Part shown: positions 34,834-46,930 of the stretch, in pieces
Layout: the number at the start of each line of letters is the position of its first letter
Position numbering within the stretch: position 1 is the first letter of the stretch
From: Paramarasmius palmivorus
Taxonomy: Eukaryota > Basidiomycota > Agaricomycetes > Agaricales > Marasmiaceae
DNA length: 64,000 bases
Reading direction: 5' to 3'
NCBI GenBank assembly: GCA_037176845.1
Contig: JAYKXP010000163.1
Coordinates: 30,945-94,944, forward strand
Program-made: the position numbers and the translations under genes
Notes under the pieces: generated by a model
Databases searched by the model: none
Seen by the model: only the letters and a program-made list of their open reading frames with translations
Told to the model about the DNA's origin: nothing

Positions 34834-37800
34834 TGCGCCTTTATGAAAACTATCTTTTGCCCAACTCCGACTTACCCAAGGGGGTCGTCCTACCGAGATT
34901 CAGAAACTGAGTTCTATTCGATCAAATATTGTGGTATGTCGGGTGAGGTAATTCTCCATGGGGGCTGGAATACAAGCTCACCAAACACTCTTCTCTGGCT
35001 TATGCTTCGAAACGGAGAGCACCCAATCATCTGCTGGCGATCCTAGTAAGCATTCAAACCTCGTTCTCTCCCGGCCAAAGGAGTCAGGAAGGACGCTCAA
35101 GTCAAGAGAGCCCTGGAACGAGTATACCTGAAACTGGCAACAAATACGCCTGACAGCACCGGGATCCTGGACGTTTCAATGCTTTGAGATAGGGTAGCTG
35201 ATTATATGAGGCTAAACGAGAGGTATTGAGTCGACTGGACGAATACTGAACGAGCGGACATACAAAGCTGCAAGCACGACACCAATTCTTGAGGGGCCGT
35301 GTATCGACTAGGTGTTCGTATTCCAGAGGAATGATAGCGGCGCGTTCCTACGTTTTGATATGGTGGATATGCAAACTGTAGCGATACGACCTCCGAGCGT
35401 TGAATATAATATCGCTAGTTTTCATCTGAATGCTCGAAATTGTATCGCATGATTCATTTTTGGAGGGACACCAAAGGAGTAGCTGAGCAAACAGTCACCG
35501 TGTCGACGTTTTGCGAAATGAGGCTCACGAATTTGCGGTAGTGAGCTTATATGGGTTTTGGAACAGGTATAAAGTTGGCAATATCGGGTTGATGTAACTT
35601 GATGTTGACGAGCGTCCCTATCTCTCTCACATAAGCAACTCTTTGGTACCTTTCGGGGATCCATACAACTATCAGGCTCTTTTTACGGCACGAACCGAAA
35701 CACGTCTGTAAAAAGGCGAAACAGCGATATCAGATTCAAGGATGCAATTATAGGTATGCATATCTACTTAACCTGCGTTCATCCATTCTGAGGCCATTGA
35801 AAGGGGATTCTGCGGCGGAACGAAGCAGATGATGAGCAAGGGAAGCGGTCCGGTGTTAGTGTAAAACCAGTCTGACCCTAACCCCAACTGCTCGTGTTTG
35901 GTGACAACAAACAATTTTGGACCTTCGCCAGCGACAAGCTTGTTCAAAGTCGATGCTTTCCGAAACAATCCTCCCAAGCAAGTGATACGGGCATATTTCT
36001 ACGATAGAGATATAGCCCATTGGAGATTTTTGCAGCTTTTGGATGGCCGGAAATCGTTATAGGAGCACGATGGATCTGGTGAATGTAAAGCTTTTTCTAC
36101 GCTCCAACTTATCACTCACCTATGCCCTGGATTGGATAGAAATCAACCTGCGACTACCAAAGAAACTACCATCCGGAAGAATCAGAACCCTTCGCTGGAG
36201 TTTTCTCATAACCCAGCACAACAGCCGCGACATCCTCGAAGCTACTCTACCCTATCGTCACTACTCCGCGCTCTTATCACGACCTCTCTGTCTCTCCGGT
36301 GAGGCACGCGAGAAACTCCACCATCCTGTGGTATTCAAACGTGCTGGTATACCCACACACTCACATCAGCATTTCCCTTGAATTCGCGACGCGCACTCAC
36401 CAGGACATCCACCACACATGAATCTTTCATGTGCAACCCTATTCGTCATTCCCCGCAACGCACAACACTCTCAGTTATCTTATTCCTTTCGCTCCGAAAT
36501 ATACACGCGTTACGCCCCTCTCGCAACCGTGTCTGTGTCTGGTGTTTCTGTTGCACTGCGTACGACAAGGAGTTGATTCCCAGTGGCGCCAAGTTGGAGC
36601 ATGGAGAATAGGGAATGGTGTCAACTTGGCTGCTTCTGCTGTAACGAACCGTGTCTGATGCGATTGGTGAGTGCCTTTTCCATGTCATTGTTCCTACCCT
36701 AATCTCTTCCTCACGTATCCTAGGTCCACTCCAGGATTTCCTCATCCATCCCTCCACCTGGACCCGATGACCAGGGATCCGTCGCGTAGCATGTCATATG
36801 CTTCAACTCCAAGTTCGCCCAGCCAAGCCGTAATATGCATCGACGAGGTACTGGGAAGTCATATACTGTCCCTAACGATTCGCTCGTCAGTGTGACTACA
36901 CCGACACCCCTTGATACGACGATGAACCGCCTCACTCCCTTTCTCAGGTCGTCCTCACAGAAGCCTTGGAACTTCGAATCCTTGAGTATTACTACATTTC
37001 GACTGGTGTTTGTGTTGCTCTCTCAACACCAGCTCTTGTTCAGAGGGAGCTACGAGCCCGTCGGATGAGAGAGGTTCTTGAGAGCAAGAATAACGGACTA
37101 TGCTGACGCTAACTGAGGTACGTTTATGGCTAAAACTTCAGGTGTTCCTTGCGCTGATATCGTTACATCTCCTTATAGCCACTTTACCTAACCTGAGCAG
37201 CGAAGCATTGAGAACACGCTCGTCAACCTCTTGGCCTGTTGATTCTTCAAGTCCCCGACCTTCCCCCTCTGGAACTTGAAACGGTGTCAGGACACCTTTC
37301 GCAGCGCATCTACCCCGATCAGTCAAATCGCAAAGTACACCATACCTCCGCACTTATGCACTTATGCCACGCGACCATCAGACTTAGCTGGTTAGCCAGC
37401 ACTCAAAACATCACGCAAATCCATCGTAACCGCTATACCTCCTCCATTTTCCCCTGGGCTTCATATAGACCTCCCGAACGCAACACTACCACATCCTCGT
37501 ATCAAATCCGAGTGCTGTAACGACTCTAGACCCGCATTCCCTCTCGTTGCTACCAGCCCTGTCAATCAGTCACACGGTATCCCGGGTAAATTCCTATGCC
37601 TTCCTTCGCACTATGGAGGACATGAATCAGTGGAGCTGTGTCTATCACACGAGATCGGTGCGTTCTTTTACGTCTGTCACGTCATCTCGATTCTCAGCTA
37701 CTACCGCCTTAGCTGCAGGCTTCGTCTTGTCTTTCGCCGGTCGTTCCAGAGTAAAAGGGTGTTTCCTCGCCTTCGATAGCGACATTTGATTGCGAATATA

Positions 37801-37950
37801 GCTGTACTCTACAGCTCTTTACTATCGTCCGCCGGTCGGATTTCAACGATGGACAACCCTCGAATATCAACGAGTGAGATACGTAGGGGCGAAAACTACA
37901 ACGCAACGGACCTCTATGAAAGGCAGATGGGTGCTTGTGATTAGGGTGTT
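34834..37950. other. No confident gene
   Basis: Candidate exons exist (for example plus-strand ATG 36043 to 36381, with LRLPKKLPSGRIRTLRWSF), but neighbouring frames do not connect and no family is recognised. This may be decayed coding sequence. Confidence 0.35.
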
Positions 37951-39317
37951 CATTGAAATGTGATTTACTCATTTGATAGTCCTTCCCTCTCGGATCCCGA
38001 GTGAATTGAAATGATCTTGTTCCTTGCTCCGTTGAAATGATGCACTGAGGACGGCGAGTAGGATAGAAGCATTTCAAAGTCGCTAGGTAATTGATGCATT
38101 GAAATGCATCAGAGACAACTACGCCGCTGTTGCATTGAAATGCATGGCCATTTTAAGAACAGGGATATTCGGATTTAACCGAGAACTATACAGCTTCTTG
38201 TGGCTTCGGAAACAACCGGGCATTCGGAACCAGCAGCGTGATTCTATCAGTCAACAACATCGGGATTCGGTGGTGCGCTGGGGATATAGGATAGATGGTT
38301 CCGAAGGTGCGCAATACACATCCGAGTGTTTTTCCCTCTGATCTCAACAAAAGCCTGCAGATTCATGTGTTTCTACTTCCGTGGACCGTCGGTTAGCTTG
38401 GTTTACATCAATGATCGCGTCTCTGCATATGAAGACTTCGACTTCGAACGGTTCAGTGTTGAGACGCTATCTTTATAGATTGGCCGCTACCGGCGATGTT
38501 CTACTCTACATCTCTATTCCTGGAGTGGCCCTTCTCATCTCCCTCTTCGTCACCATCATTCTCTTCGTCAACACTGACAAATTCTTCTGCGAGGGCCTCA
38601 TCAACCTTTGCCAATAGTTCTCGAGTTTCTGCGTGAAATCTATCGTGTTCGAGTTGCTCGTATGGTTCAGCCCATTCCCATCCCGCGATTTCATCCTCGA
38701 TTTCCATCAGCACCTTGGCCTGCTCTTCCGATAGACCAGGGTACAGCAGTGACAGTGGAAGGACATTCCTGGCCGTTGTGATAGGAGAAAAATCAAACAA
38801 TGGTTCGCGACGGTTCTCAGACACGTTTTCTGGAGTGTGTTACTGCAAATTCTATCCCAAGACAGCATTTTAGACATACCTGGTAAGAGTTTCGCGACTC
38901 TCTCATTATTTGGATCGCTTTCTGCTGGGAAGCGGTGCCTGAAAAGGTCCTTGAGCTCCGTTTTATCGCTGTTCTTCGAATCCATTTGAGACACGCTAGC
39001 AGTGTGGATAAGCATATCCCGTACCTGTTCGACAGCCGAGTCTCCCTTTGCATAATCGCTTCCCTGATGTTGACGTACTGTCCTTGCAGCATTGGCACCA
39101 CGAGTCGATAACTGCTGACAGGACGTTCGAGAGAGCTTGAGGGAAGTCTGGTCATTTCTTGTAGCCGGCATGCGGGGCACGATATCAGCTGTGGTCAACT
39201 AGGTTCATGGTACTTAAATGAGTACGTACATCAGGTGTTCATTGAAATGCACCTTCTTACTTGCCATTTAAATGGAATACTCATTTCAATGCACGCTTTT
39301 TCAGAATCATTTAAATG
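37951..39317. repeat. Left cluster of CATTT(C/A)AATG motifs
   Basis: Ten copies or near copies lie at 37951, 38005, 38032, 38070, 38097, 38133, 39240, 39265, 39282 and 39308. Six of the eight asymmetric ones read CATTGAAATG on the plus strand. Two, at 39265 and 39308, are the perfect palindrome CATTTAAATG. GGTGTTCATTGAAATG occurs at both 37945 and 39234, and TGCATTGAAATGCA occurs twice, 36 bp apart. They avoid the coding exons of the gene in between. Function is unknown; subterminal transposase sites or regulatory sites are possible. Confidence 0.7.
38501..39171 (-). CDS. Hypothetical acidic-tailed protein
   Basis: The gene starts at ATG 39171. Exons 39171-38880 and 38829-38501 join in frame across a 50-nt GTATGT-CAG intron, giving 206 residues. 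The N-terminal half is basic and Ser/Gln/Arg-rich. The second half has a helical segment (LSEEQAKVLMEIEDEIAGWE) and ends in a Glu/Asp-rich stretch. No domain is recognised. It sits between motif copies at 38133 and 39240 and is divergent from the gene at 39315, so the two may share a promoter. It could be cargo of the KDZ-centred region. Confidence 0.6.
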
Positions 39318-40162
39318 CCTCAATCACGCACTGCGGCGTCGGAGTATAAGAGGTCGAAAGGGACCCATGATTCATCATATCCATCACAAAGCCCATCCCT
39401 GCTCGTTTCACGGTCACCGTATATCACGTATTCAATGGAAGAGTTGCTCTTCCTTCGCGTTCAGTCACGACCAGAGCGTCAAGACACTCCTCCACCTTTG
39501 TGAGTCGTTATTTTTGTATGTAGTATTTTAGATTTAATGGCCTACGCAGAACCACGTCCTTCCGAGCCGCTGCACCAGTCTCTCCCGAGGAAAAGAAGTG
39601 TATCAACACAATCACCACCTTCAGCCAGACACAGAAGCGCCATCTCGATCAGTAGCTCAATGTCTACCAGATATACCTCAACTCGAAGCGAGATATTAAC
39701 GACGTACGCTTTTGGATTCTTATGAACGTCTTGGTCTTGCGGTGGCTCCGTCGATGGGGTCCAATGCAATGGACTCGCTGGGGAATTACGATGAAAAAGT
39801 ACTGGAAAAGGCGTGTCACCGAGGTAAGATTTAGCCCCCTCTTGACTGTTATATATTGACTGTATCTCTAGCTCATAATTCGCTACTTTGACTGGAAGCT
39901 TGGGACTCACCGTGGATTGGAGAAATTAAGTCGCAATAGATCTCCAGTCACCCCTCCGTCCTCTCCAGTTGGTCTGCGGTCGATTCACGTACTTTCACAG
40001 CCAGCATTCGTACCGATCTCCCCTTCTTCGGAGATACTCCTCTCTCCACTGTTACCTTCTCCCGTTCGGCCTCTACGAGCTATATCTGTCGGCCCATCTT
40101 CACCAATTAAATCTACAATCAATAAACGGAGAAAGAGATTCCAGCTACTTTTCGATAACTAG
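39315..40162 (+). CDS. Hypothetical protein, exon structure uncertain
   Basis: The last exon (about 39886-40162) is well supported by a GTAAGA-CTCTAG intron. It encodes LIIRYFDWKLGTHRGLEKLS, then a Pro/Ser-rich tail ending in a basic NKRRKRFQLL. The exon before it (about 39700-39832) encodes a Trp/Arg-rich segment with WILMNVLVLRWLRRWGPMQW. The 5' part could start at ATG 39315 or ATG 39537, and I could not settle which. No domain is recognised. The short hydrophobic Trp-rich segment might contact a membrane. Confidence 0.4.
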
Positions 40163-40223
40163 TACAATAGCTTCTATATATGTGATATGTCTATATCAAT
40201 TTGAAGTCATGAATTCTGGGGCT

Positions 40224-40260
40224 CATTTAAATTACCCTAGTGCGTAGTATCATTTAAAAT
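40224..40260. repeat. Two CATTTAAAT-type motifs
   Basis: GCTCATTTAAATT at 40222 matches the longer word seen at 55052. A second copy, CATTTAAAAT, is at 40251. Both lie just upstream of the F-box-like gene. Confidence 0.6.
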
Positions 40261-40326
40261 CATGTGTGATGTGAGTACGGATATCAATCAGCCTCGGCTC
40301 TTTGTCAATCCCACTTGTCTCCTACC

Positions 40327-41332
40327 ATGTCACTTGACACCATCGCCAATGAACTTGTTCTGAAGATTTTTGAGGACGTCTTCGACGACCCTCGATATAC
40401 CCCCTCGAAGTCGGTCCGACTTCTCCGCATATGCAAATCGTTGTTTGAGCCGTGCGTAACATAATTCTCAGACATTGGTCTATTCTGACGACGTGGCATA
40501 GCATTGGATCATTGGTCTATCGAAAGGTTACAGCGAGGAGATATGACGCCCTTGTATCCCTTGTGGATTCGATACAGCGGAATCCATCATTTGCCACATT
40601 CATTCGAAGCCTCACTCTCTGTGTTGACATCGCGACTTCCTATGCAGTACTCGACTTCGTACCGCTACTGGCGATGCTTTTGAACAGGACCGCCAACTAC
40701 GTTCAGACGCTCGAGTTGCGTGGTAGCAAGATGCATCCAGCTGTTTACGCCACCTTCATTTCATTCACCTTCCCACGCTGTGTTTCGCTATCAGCCCCGT
40801 ATTACATCCTCCTCAATCCAGACGCCAAATTGGATTACTGCCAGCGCGAGGCCTTTCCCAGATATCCTATCATGGTTTGTCGAGCGTCCAATCCTTGGCC
40901 AATCCTTATTCGGGTCAAACTTGCCTATCCGGATCGTCCCAGAGCTCACGGACGACTCATAGAGTTCCCCAGTCCGTGCAGCAAGCTATCTTCACCTTTC
41001 CCCGAGTGTCTGGTCACGTCCAGTACTTGCTCTTGGGAATTCGGCTTCCTCCCCACATCCAAACTCTCGGCCTTCCCGGCGACAGCTGGATGACAATTTT
41101 CCCTGAAGGTTACACCGTATCTCACAGGGTCGTGTTGATTTATGAGCGCGAAATAAACAAGGTGTTGCGCTTTTATTCCCCGGCTTCCACGCTGTCACGG
41201 ATCGAGATGACGGAGGATGAATTGTGGGAGGGGATGGCTAAGATACTTGAAGGACGCTCAGTAGAATATCTCGAACTTAATTCGGAGTACTATCACACAG
41301 GGGAATTGATCTATCAGCGTAGGGAAGTATAA
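40327..41332 (+). CDS. F-box-like protein, possibly frame-damaged
   Basis: From ATG 40327 the protein begins MSLDTIANELVLKIFEDVFD, an F-box start. A 50-nt GTGCGT-TAG intron (40452-40501) leads in frame to IGSLVYRKVTARRYDALVSL, the usual continuation in agaricomycete F-box-like proteins. LRR-like text follows to about 40860. The reading frame then changes before the last part (41000-41332), which ends in YLELNSEYYHTGELIYQRRE. A 68-nt intron at 40875-40942 (GTTTGT-CCCAG) would restore the frame. However, the skipped bases also look protein-like in other frames, so two small indels are equally possible. The expected role is a substrate receptor of a ubiquitin ligase. Confidence 0.55.
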
Positions 41333-41370
41333 TGGTGTAAACTTCGACTACAAAATATTACATGCCCTTT

Positions 41371-44300
41371 CTACTGGATGTCGTCAGGATCTTCTGTAGC
41401 CCATACATCAGTTTCGAGCTCGATCTCAACTTCTAGTGATCCTACGCTGCTGAGTTTTGCTTCCAGATCAGCCTCAGGGTCATCTAGACATGTTAGAATG
41501 ATTTCTACTCGTTTCTGCAACGGCGCCCACTTTTCTTCCCACAACTCCGCACGAGCTGTTTCTGTCCGAGCATGCTCTAGGGAGTAGGCATGGAGTCCTT
41601 CAATGAGACAGGATTCGATGCCGGTTCGCCTTTCCAATTGTTGTTGCCACCATTGGGATTTCCATCTGCAAAATGCAACTGCTCGCCGCATCTCTTCATT
41701 CACGAGTTCGAGCTCTGGCGCGTGCTTTGCACCATTGTACACGTAAACCTGGAGGAGTGATGAGCCTGAATACTTGGATTATACGCGAAACAAACTACTT
41801 GAGATGATCTCTTCCACTGATGCGCCTTCACGTTTCTTCACTTGTTCCGCATTTCCATGGATACCGGTAGTATACCAGATCCAAGACAGATGGAGATTCT
41901 TGCTTTCACCGCGAGCTAGGACAGGGTTGACCGGTACAGTTGCGATATTTTCGGTTCCGCCAAAGTAGCCCCGTATCGTCCCTGTGCTGACACCAGCGAG
42001 TTCCTGGGCCTTCCGAAGTATCTCCTTCTCTTCCTCAAGCAAAAGGCGTTCCCCGATGCCCCGGACATCTTCGTCCTTGAGTTCCTGAAGCACCTGAGTC
42101 CACTCACCAGGTCCCCGAAGGCTCAACAGTGCGTCTCGTGCGGCACAATACATCTGTTGGCAACCCTTAATCCTTCCTTCCAGCTGATCTTGAAGTGTCC
42201 TATTTCGAGTTTGCACTGACTGGGAGCGAATAACATTCGAACTATGTTTGTAAGCAACACTCCGAGAACGAAGGTGCATTCGAAGCCGCGCCAATGACTC
42301 TACCGCCTGGGCGTGCCGGAGACGTTCTTCAAGATTGATCACATCTTGTGAACAGATTTTGATGCGACTTTGTGGGTCCAGGGCACTCGGCAAAACTAGA
42401 GGTATTTTCTCCGGAGCCAAGACTGCTTCCTTGGAGGATAAGGAAGGAAGGTACGGGGATAGTTGCGGAATGTGAGTACGCTGCGTCTTCTGAAGACGTT
42501 GGATACGATGCAAGAGGGCTGTGCGACGTTGTTGTATGTTAGTCTCTTGATAGGGTGTATGCTTGCTCTTGGAAATTGCACTGAGAACAGCACGCCTATC
42601 AAACACTTGCCATTCAGAGGAAAGGAATTGGCAACGAAAGGATCACTTACTGAGCATCTTCTATTTCTATTCCTTCAACGACCATACTACTAATAGTGGA
42701 CTCCATATTGGACCTTCCAGATGCGACGCGAGCATGGTCCTCCTCTGCTAACTGTTTCTTGACCAATGCGAGCGTGAGACCTGAGAATAAATCACGATCT
42801 TGATGGCTACTTGGGATAGCCTACTGTACTCACTACATTCCGGTAAATCGTACGGACATTCCCTTGATTTCCCTTGTTCCCACTGCACTACGGCTTTTTC
42901 CCATATTGCTACCTCCTTTGAGTAATCAACCTTCATGGCTTCATCCAGTGCCATGAACGCTCGAGAGTGTACGACAGCTTCGGGAATCGCCTTGAGTAAT
43001 TTTTTTGGTAGCGAATCCACTACAGATTGTTGTGAGCCATGTATAAGCATCGATAGAATAGACAAATACCTAAGTCAATCGTTTTCTGGTAGTTAGTATT
43101 GTTGCAATGGTCGTCGATGTTCTCGAACCGAGCGCCCTTTGATGACTTGGCGGTCTCATTAGTTGTAGACCAATTGCGTTCTGGGCCTTCTCCGTCAGTT
43201 TGACCGACGCCGACTGTGTAGTTGAACGCAAAGGGAGCATGGCAAACAGGAACATGTTGTAACGCGCCCCCTCAATTTGGTTTATCTTGTTCTTTATCAC
43301 TTATCTGCTTGTCCTTATTTACCTACAGCCTCGTACCTATAACGCCGGTTACTCGGCTGTACGTACATCATTCGTTGTCTTTGCTTTACTCCCATCACAA
43401 TCTACAGAGTTGTCGTGCTCTCTCGGCCTTTGGCCTCGCGTTACCGCCCGCTCGCGTATCGAGCCTCTCGTCGGCGTACAAGCCGCCTTACACATGTGCA
43501 GGAAGATGGAATTTTGGGACTTTGAATACCAGCTTGCGATCTGGAGGAATCTGAAGGAATTGCGGAAAGCCATTCATCCGGGAGAAGAAATTACGCATCC
43601 ACTGGCATGCAATATCGTATGAGATGATGATACATATGAGCCGGATACCAAAGACACTCATAAGAAAGATTGTGTCCATGTTGCAATACCTATGTTGGTT
43701 AGCAATTAATCTTTGGTACAGTAGAGTGAATCTTTACCTTTCTCCCTTCTGTAGATCACCAATACCATTTGGTCGGAAGAGCTCATGGCGTGAGCAAATC
43801 ACCGCGCCAATACCGGTTGCTCGGAGACCCTTCGACTTCTTGTTATTAGCGTTCCATATAGCAGAGAACCCAACACAATGAGATATCTGATGGATTGAAC
43901 AAATTAAAATGGATTCTCTAAAGCCTTGATCTCTCACCTCGTCTTCATGCTGCCGAGCCGTAATCAAAGTTGAGTATTCCTCCCAGTCAACAACACAGCC
44001 CCATCCAGGTCCCAGCTGAACATCACGCGCGTCATTCGGACGCGCACGGGCCCTTTGTTTAAAGTTAGCATCCATCGATAGCAGAAGAGCGTATAGCCAT
44101 CTGTACAGAGTTTTTTTTTTTTGAGTAACCTAGCTATATCAATGAAGCAATTAACACTTACTGACGCTCTGGGCTCACTTGCTCCCAGTCGGGTGGTAAG
44201 TTTATCCCCGGATGAGGACAGGCGCGGCATGGGATGGTCGTGTTTCCTTTTTCTGTCCCCTTAACACCGCTCGGATCATGACCTCGTCCCGCTCTTTTGG

Positions 44301-45429
44301 CTACTTTGATATGGCGCCACTCCCTGAACATGATGCGAAATTGCTCCAAGCGATCCTAAGGACGATTAGTGTTCAAATTGGTCCGTGTTGCTAAGAAAGT
44401 TTCACATACCGGAATGTCTTTACGAAGACCCCCGCCATCGGTCATCCGCTCCAGTGAGCGATAGAAATTAGTGAGAGGGATATGGCCTTGGAGACTGAGA
44501 ACATGAAACAGGCGGAGAACTTCGAATGTTGCGGCACTACGAGGAGATTTGTACGAAGACGGCCACCATCCCATCTCAAGGAGTTGAATATGATGATCTA
44601 GCGGCGCATGATAATCGATATCATCAAAGCCAAGAATCTATATCATACCTTTGGCGCTGGGACACCCACAGAACATCACGTATGCAACGTGAATTCCAGT
44701 CGATGATATCACCACAAACTCACGCTCCGCTGCCTGAGGATTACCACATATCAGTCCTGGCGGATGACCCAGTTGAATACGCAACCCCAGGTTCTGCAAC
44801 GATACATGGTGAAAGAAATTGTCTTTCCACTCCTGTTCTGTTCTGTAACGTGTACTTGAAGCTCTGGAAACGGGAACGTACCTGAATCCGGTGCAGCGGA
44901 GACATTCTATGCGATTTTAGCAAACAATCTCTACAATACATCGCCAGAGACACGCAATCAAGACAGCGGTAGGCGGGTGATGTCGAGGAACAACCTGGAT
45001 TAGAGCATAGTCCATTGAACATCCGACCTCGTCCCTCGGTGAGAAGGATAGCGTCAAGATACATATCTCTGTGTTCCTCGTTCCAAGTAAGTATCGGGGC
45101 ATCCTATGTGCAGTAAGGAAGCGAAGCACCGAGTATAGATAATTGCTCACGGAGTCTTGGTAACGTTTCGCCTTATCTTTCTTCTTGATAATGAGACGCC
45201 CAGGTTCTTCTTCGGGCGTTTCGGGTTCTTCTTGCCAAAGCTCATTGGTGCGTGGATATTCTTCAGAGCCATAGGCTGGCTGTAACTTCGAGGACGTCGA
45301 AGGATCTGGTTGAATCGCATCTACTGTGTGGGTTGTTTTCTTCAGTCTATGTTGTGTAGATGTGGTATGTCGGAGTTGCGCTGGTTTGATCTCGCTGGTT
45401 TTTCGCATCCGACTCGGCTGTTTAGGCAT
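41371..45429 (-). pseudogene. KDZ (Kyakuja-Dileera-Zisupton) transposase, CxC2 type, interrupted by a solo LTR
   Basis: The gene starts at ATG 45429 (MPKQPSRMRKTSEIKPAQLR) and ends at TAG 41371, with many short introns. A CxC2-like cysteine cluster lies near 45010-44890 (CSNPGC, RCLDC, YCRDC, then two His). The KDZ core follows: GFSAIWNANNKKSKGLRATG, RPNGIGDLQKGERYCNMD, SYDIACQW (43600-43623), KVPKFHLPAH (about 43497-43525) and, on the far side of the LTR, GVGQTDGEGPERNWS. The C-terminal 500 residues are coiled-coil-like with ALLHRIQRLQ, ELAGVSTGTIRGYFGG and RRAVAFCRWKSQWW, all usual in this family. KDZ proteins are DNA transposases, in fungi often near TET/JBP genes. The core is split at 43258-43492 by a solo LTR. 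The reading frame on both sides is otherwise open, so the loss looks recent. Confidence 0.9.
43253..43497. mobile_element. Solo LTR (235 bp) with 5-bp target duplication
   Basis: The element runs 43258-43492, begins TGTAACGCGCC and ends GCCGCCTTACA. It thus has TG...CA termini and short inverted ends TGTAA/TTACA. It is flanked by the perfect direct repeat CATGT at 43253-43257 and 43493-43497. These are the marks of an LTR retrotransposon insertion reduced to one LTR by recombination. TGTAAC-type ends are common in fungal Ty3/Gypsy elements. Removing the LTR and one CATGT copy joins the KDZ segments KFHLPAH and AFNYTVGVGQTDGEG in the same frame, which independently confirms the boundaries. Confidence 0.9.
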
Positions 45430-45677
45430 GGTGGGCGTCAGAGAACAAGGATAATACCGTGCGAAAGTGCCAAATCACTTCATACTGTGACATTACAATT
45501 TATCGACACCTGACGACAACGCTTGAGCTTGTACTCTCTTGCTTGCGTCTCGATAGCTAATTCCTCTTCGTCTACTATGAATGCTTGAGCTGCACTATCT
45601 TGCGTTGATTCGAGATAGCCCTACCCGCTTCTAGCAGCCTCTGAATGGTGATCATTTCTTGGCCTTTGATTCACACG

Positions 45678-45714
45678 CATTTCAATGTTTCAAGGTGAGT
45701 GCTGCATTTCAATG
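45678..45714. repeat. Two CATTTCAATG motifs
   Basis: Exact copies lie at 45678-45687 and 45705-45714, between the KDZ gene start and the next plus-strand gene at 45783. They are in the orientation prevailing in the right-hand cluster. Confidence 0.7.
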
Positions 45715-45782
45715 CACATAAATGACTTACTTAAATAATACGAGGAAACTTTTATCCTCTCCCGCTCTTTCCCAACACTCAC

Positions 45783-46517
45783 CATGGCAAGTCTTGAGAA
45801 TGCCGCTGTCTTAGTTCGTGCTCTCCTTTCCCAGCTGCAGGATCAGATAAGTACGAGTTGATTTTCCACATGATTGAAAATTCTCTTACGTTTCGTCCAG
45901 AGCTATACGAACAGGGTTGCCTGGAGATTACACCAAACACGCTCCAATTGATCCAGGTCATACTCACCGAGCCTTCTACTACTAGTTTCCTGCCTCTTAC
46001 CCATTTCCCGTTAGCACACGTCACAGGGACAGGTGCCAAAGTCTCTGAAGAAAACGTTTCTACTACATCAGGTAATTATTTGACTATTATTCGTGAAAAT
46101 TCCGCTAAAAATGTATTCTAGCAGTCAATACCGCCCAGAACGATCTTACCTCTCAAACCGTATCTGCTCCAGACCCGTCCATTCAAGATTTGAAATGCCC
46201 TCGATGTGGAGAGCAAGTCCTATTGCCTCCAGATCAACTTCGCTGGTACGCGGTTACTAAAGGCCTTCGCGTGGGTTGGGTCCGTGGACGGTAAGTGATG
46301 CCAAGTGATATTAAGATCAATTGACTGACTCCATACTAGAGACACCGCTCGTGAACTTTGTGAAGGTGTTCCATTTGCATTCTATCGTTGGTATCCCACT
46401 GAGGAGGCGGCTCGCAATGCCTTTTTGGCTGAGTATCCTTCCCGTACAGAGATTCTTCGCCCCTCTGATATAGAGTACCCAGCCCTAGGTTCAGGGCTTG
46501 GTTGGCTCACCCCCTAG
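45783..46517 (+). CDS. RNase H1 N-terminal (hybrid-binding/viroplasmin-like) domain protein
   Basis: Exons 45783-45850, 45901-46071, 46122-46290 and 46340-46517 join in frame, giving about 195 residues. After a helical N-terminus and a linker, a zinc-knuckle-like CPRCGEQVLLPPD is followed by WYAVTKGLRVGWVRGRDTAR and then GVPFAFYRWYPTEEAARNAF. The WYAVxxGxxxG...VxGxPxAxYxxFxxxEEA pattern is that of the small domain at the N-terminus of eukaryotic RNase H1. That domain binds RNA/DNA hybrids or double-stranded RNA. No RNase H catalytic domain follows. Agaricomycetes have many such free-standing domains, often in repeats or mobile regions. Its place beside the KDZ gene with motif copies upstream suggests cargo or a co-opted element gene. 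Confidence 0.7.
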
Positions 46518-46930
46518 ATATTGAATAGTATTGATGTTGTTAATTGCTCCTCGTAGTTACAAATAAAATTCTCTTGTCGCTTTCCGAGTCCAACATGCAT
46601 ATTCGTCACTGAGGAGTGAACCGCACTTGAGTAATATCCGATGCTACATGAGTGGGTGTTCTTAACACCCAGACCTTCAAGGAGCTATCATCTGTGAGGT
46701 ATTCGTGCAACTGCGCTAAACAGGCAGGGTAGGATCTACAAGGCGCTGATTTAGCGCTCCAGCTTTGAACAAGCGCCCATAAGCGCTCAGTTCATGAACA
46801 ACTTGCATTCAACCTCTATTGTCCCTATGTTAATGCCGCCAGTATAAAACGACATATCTCAAATTGTTATCATAGTCAGAAACATATACGTGAATTTGAG
46901 CGCTGTCCATCGAGTCCTTAAAAGGTCAGA

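Noticed and set aside
36825..36890. P-loop-like RGTGKSYT segment suggesting a motor or ATPase
   Set aside because: No other motif of a kinesin or ATPase follows and the frame closes soon; chance is more likely.
44109..44121. T-run as a terminator or element tail
   Set aside because: It lies inside an intron of the KDZ gene, as part of its polypyrimidine tract region.
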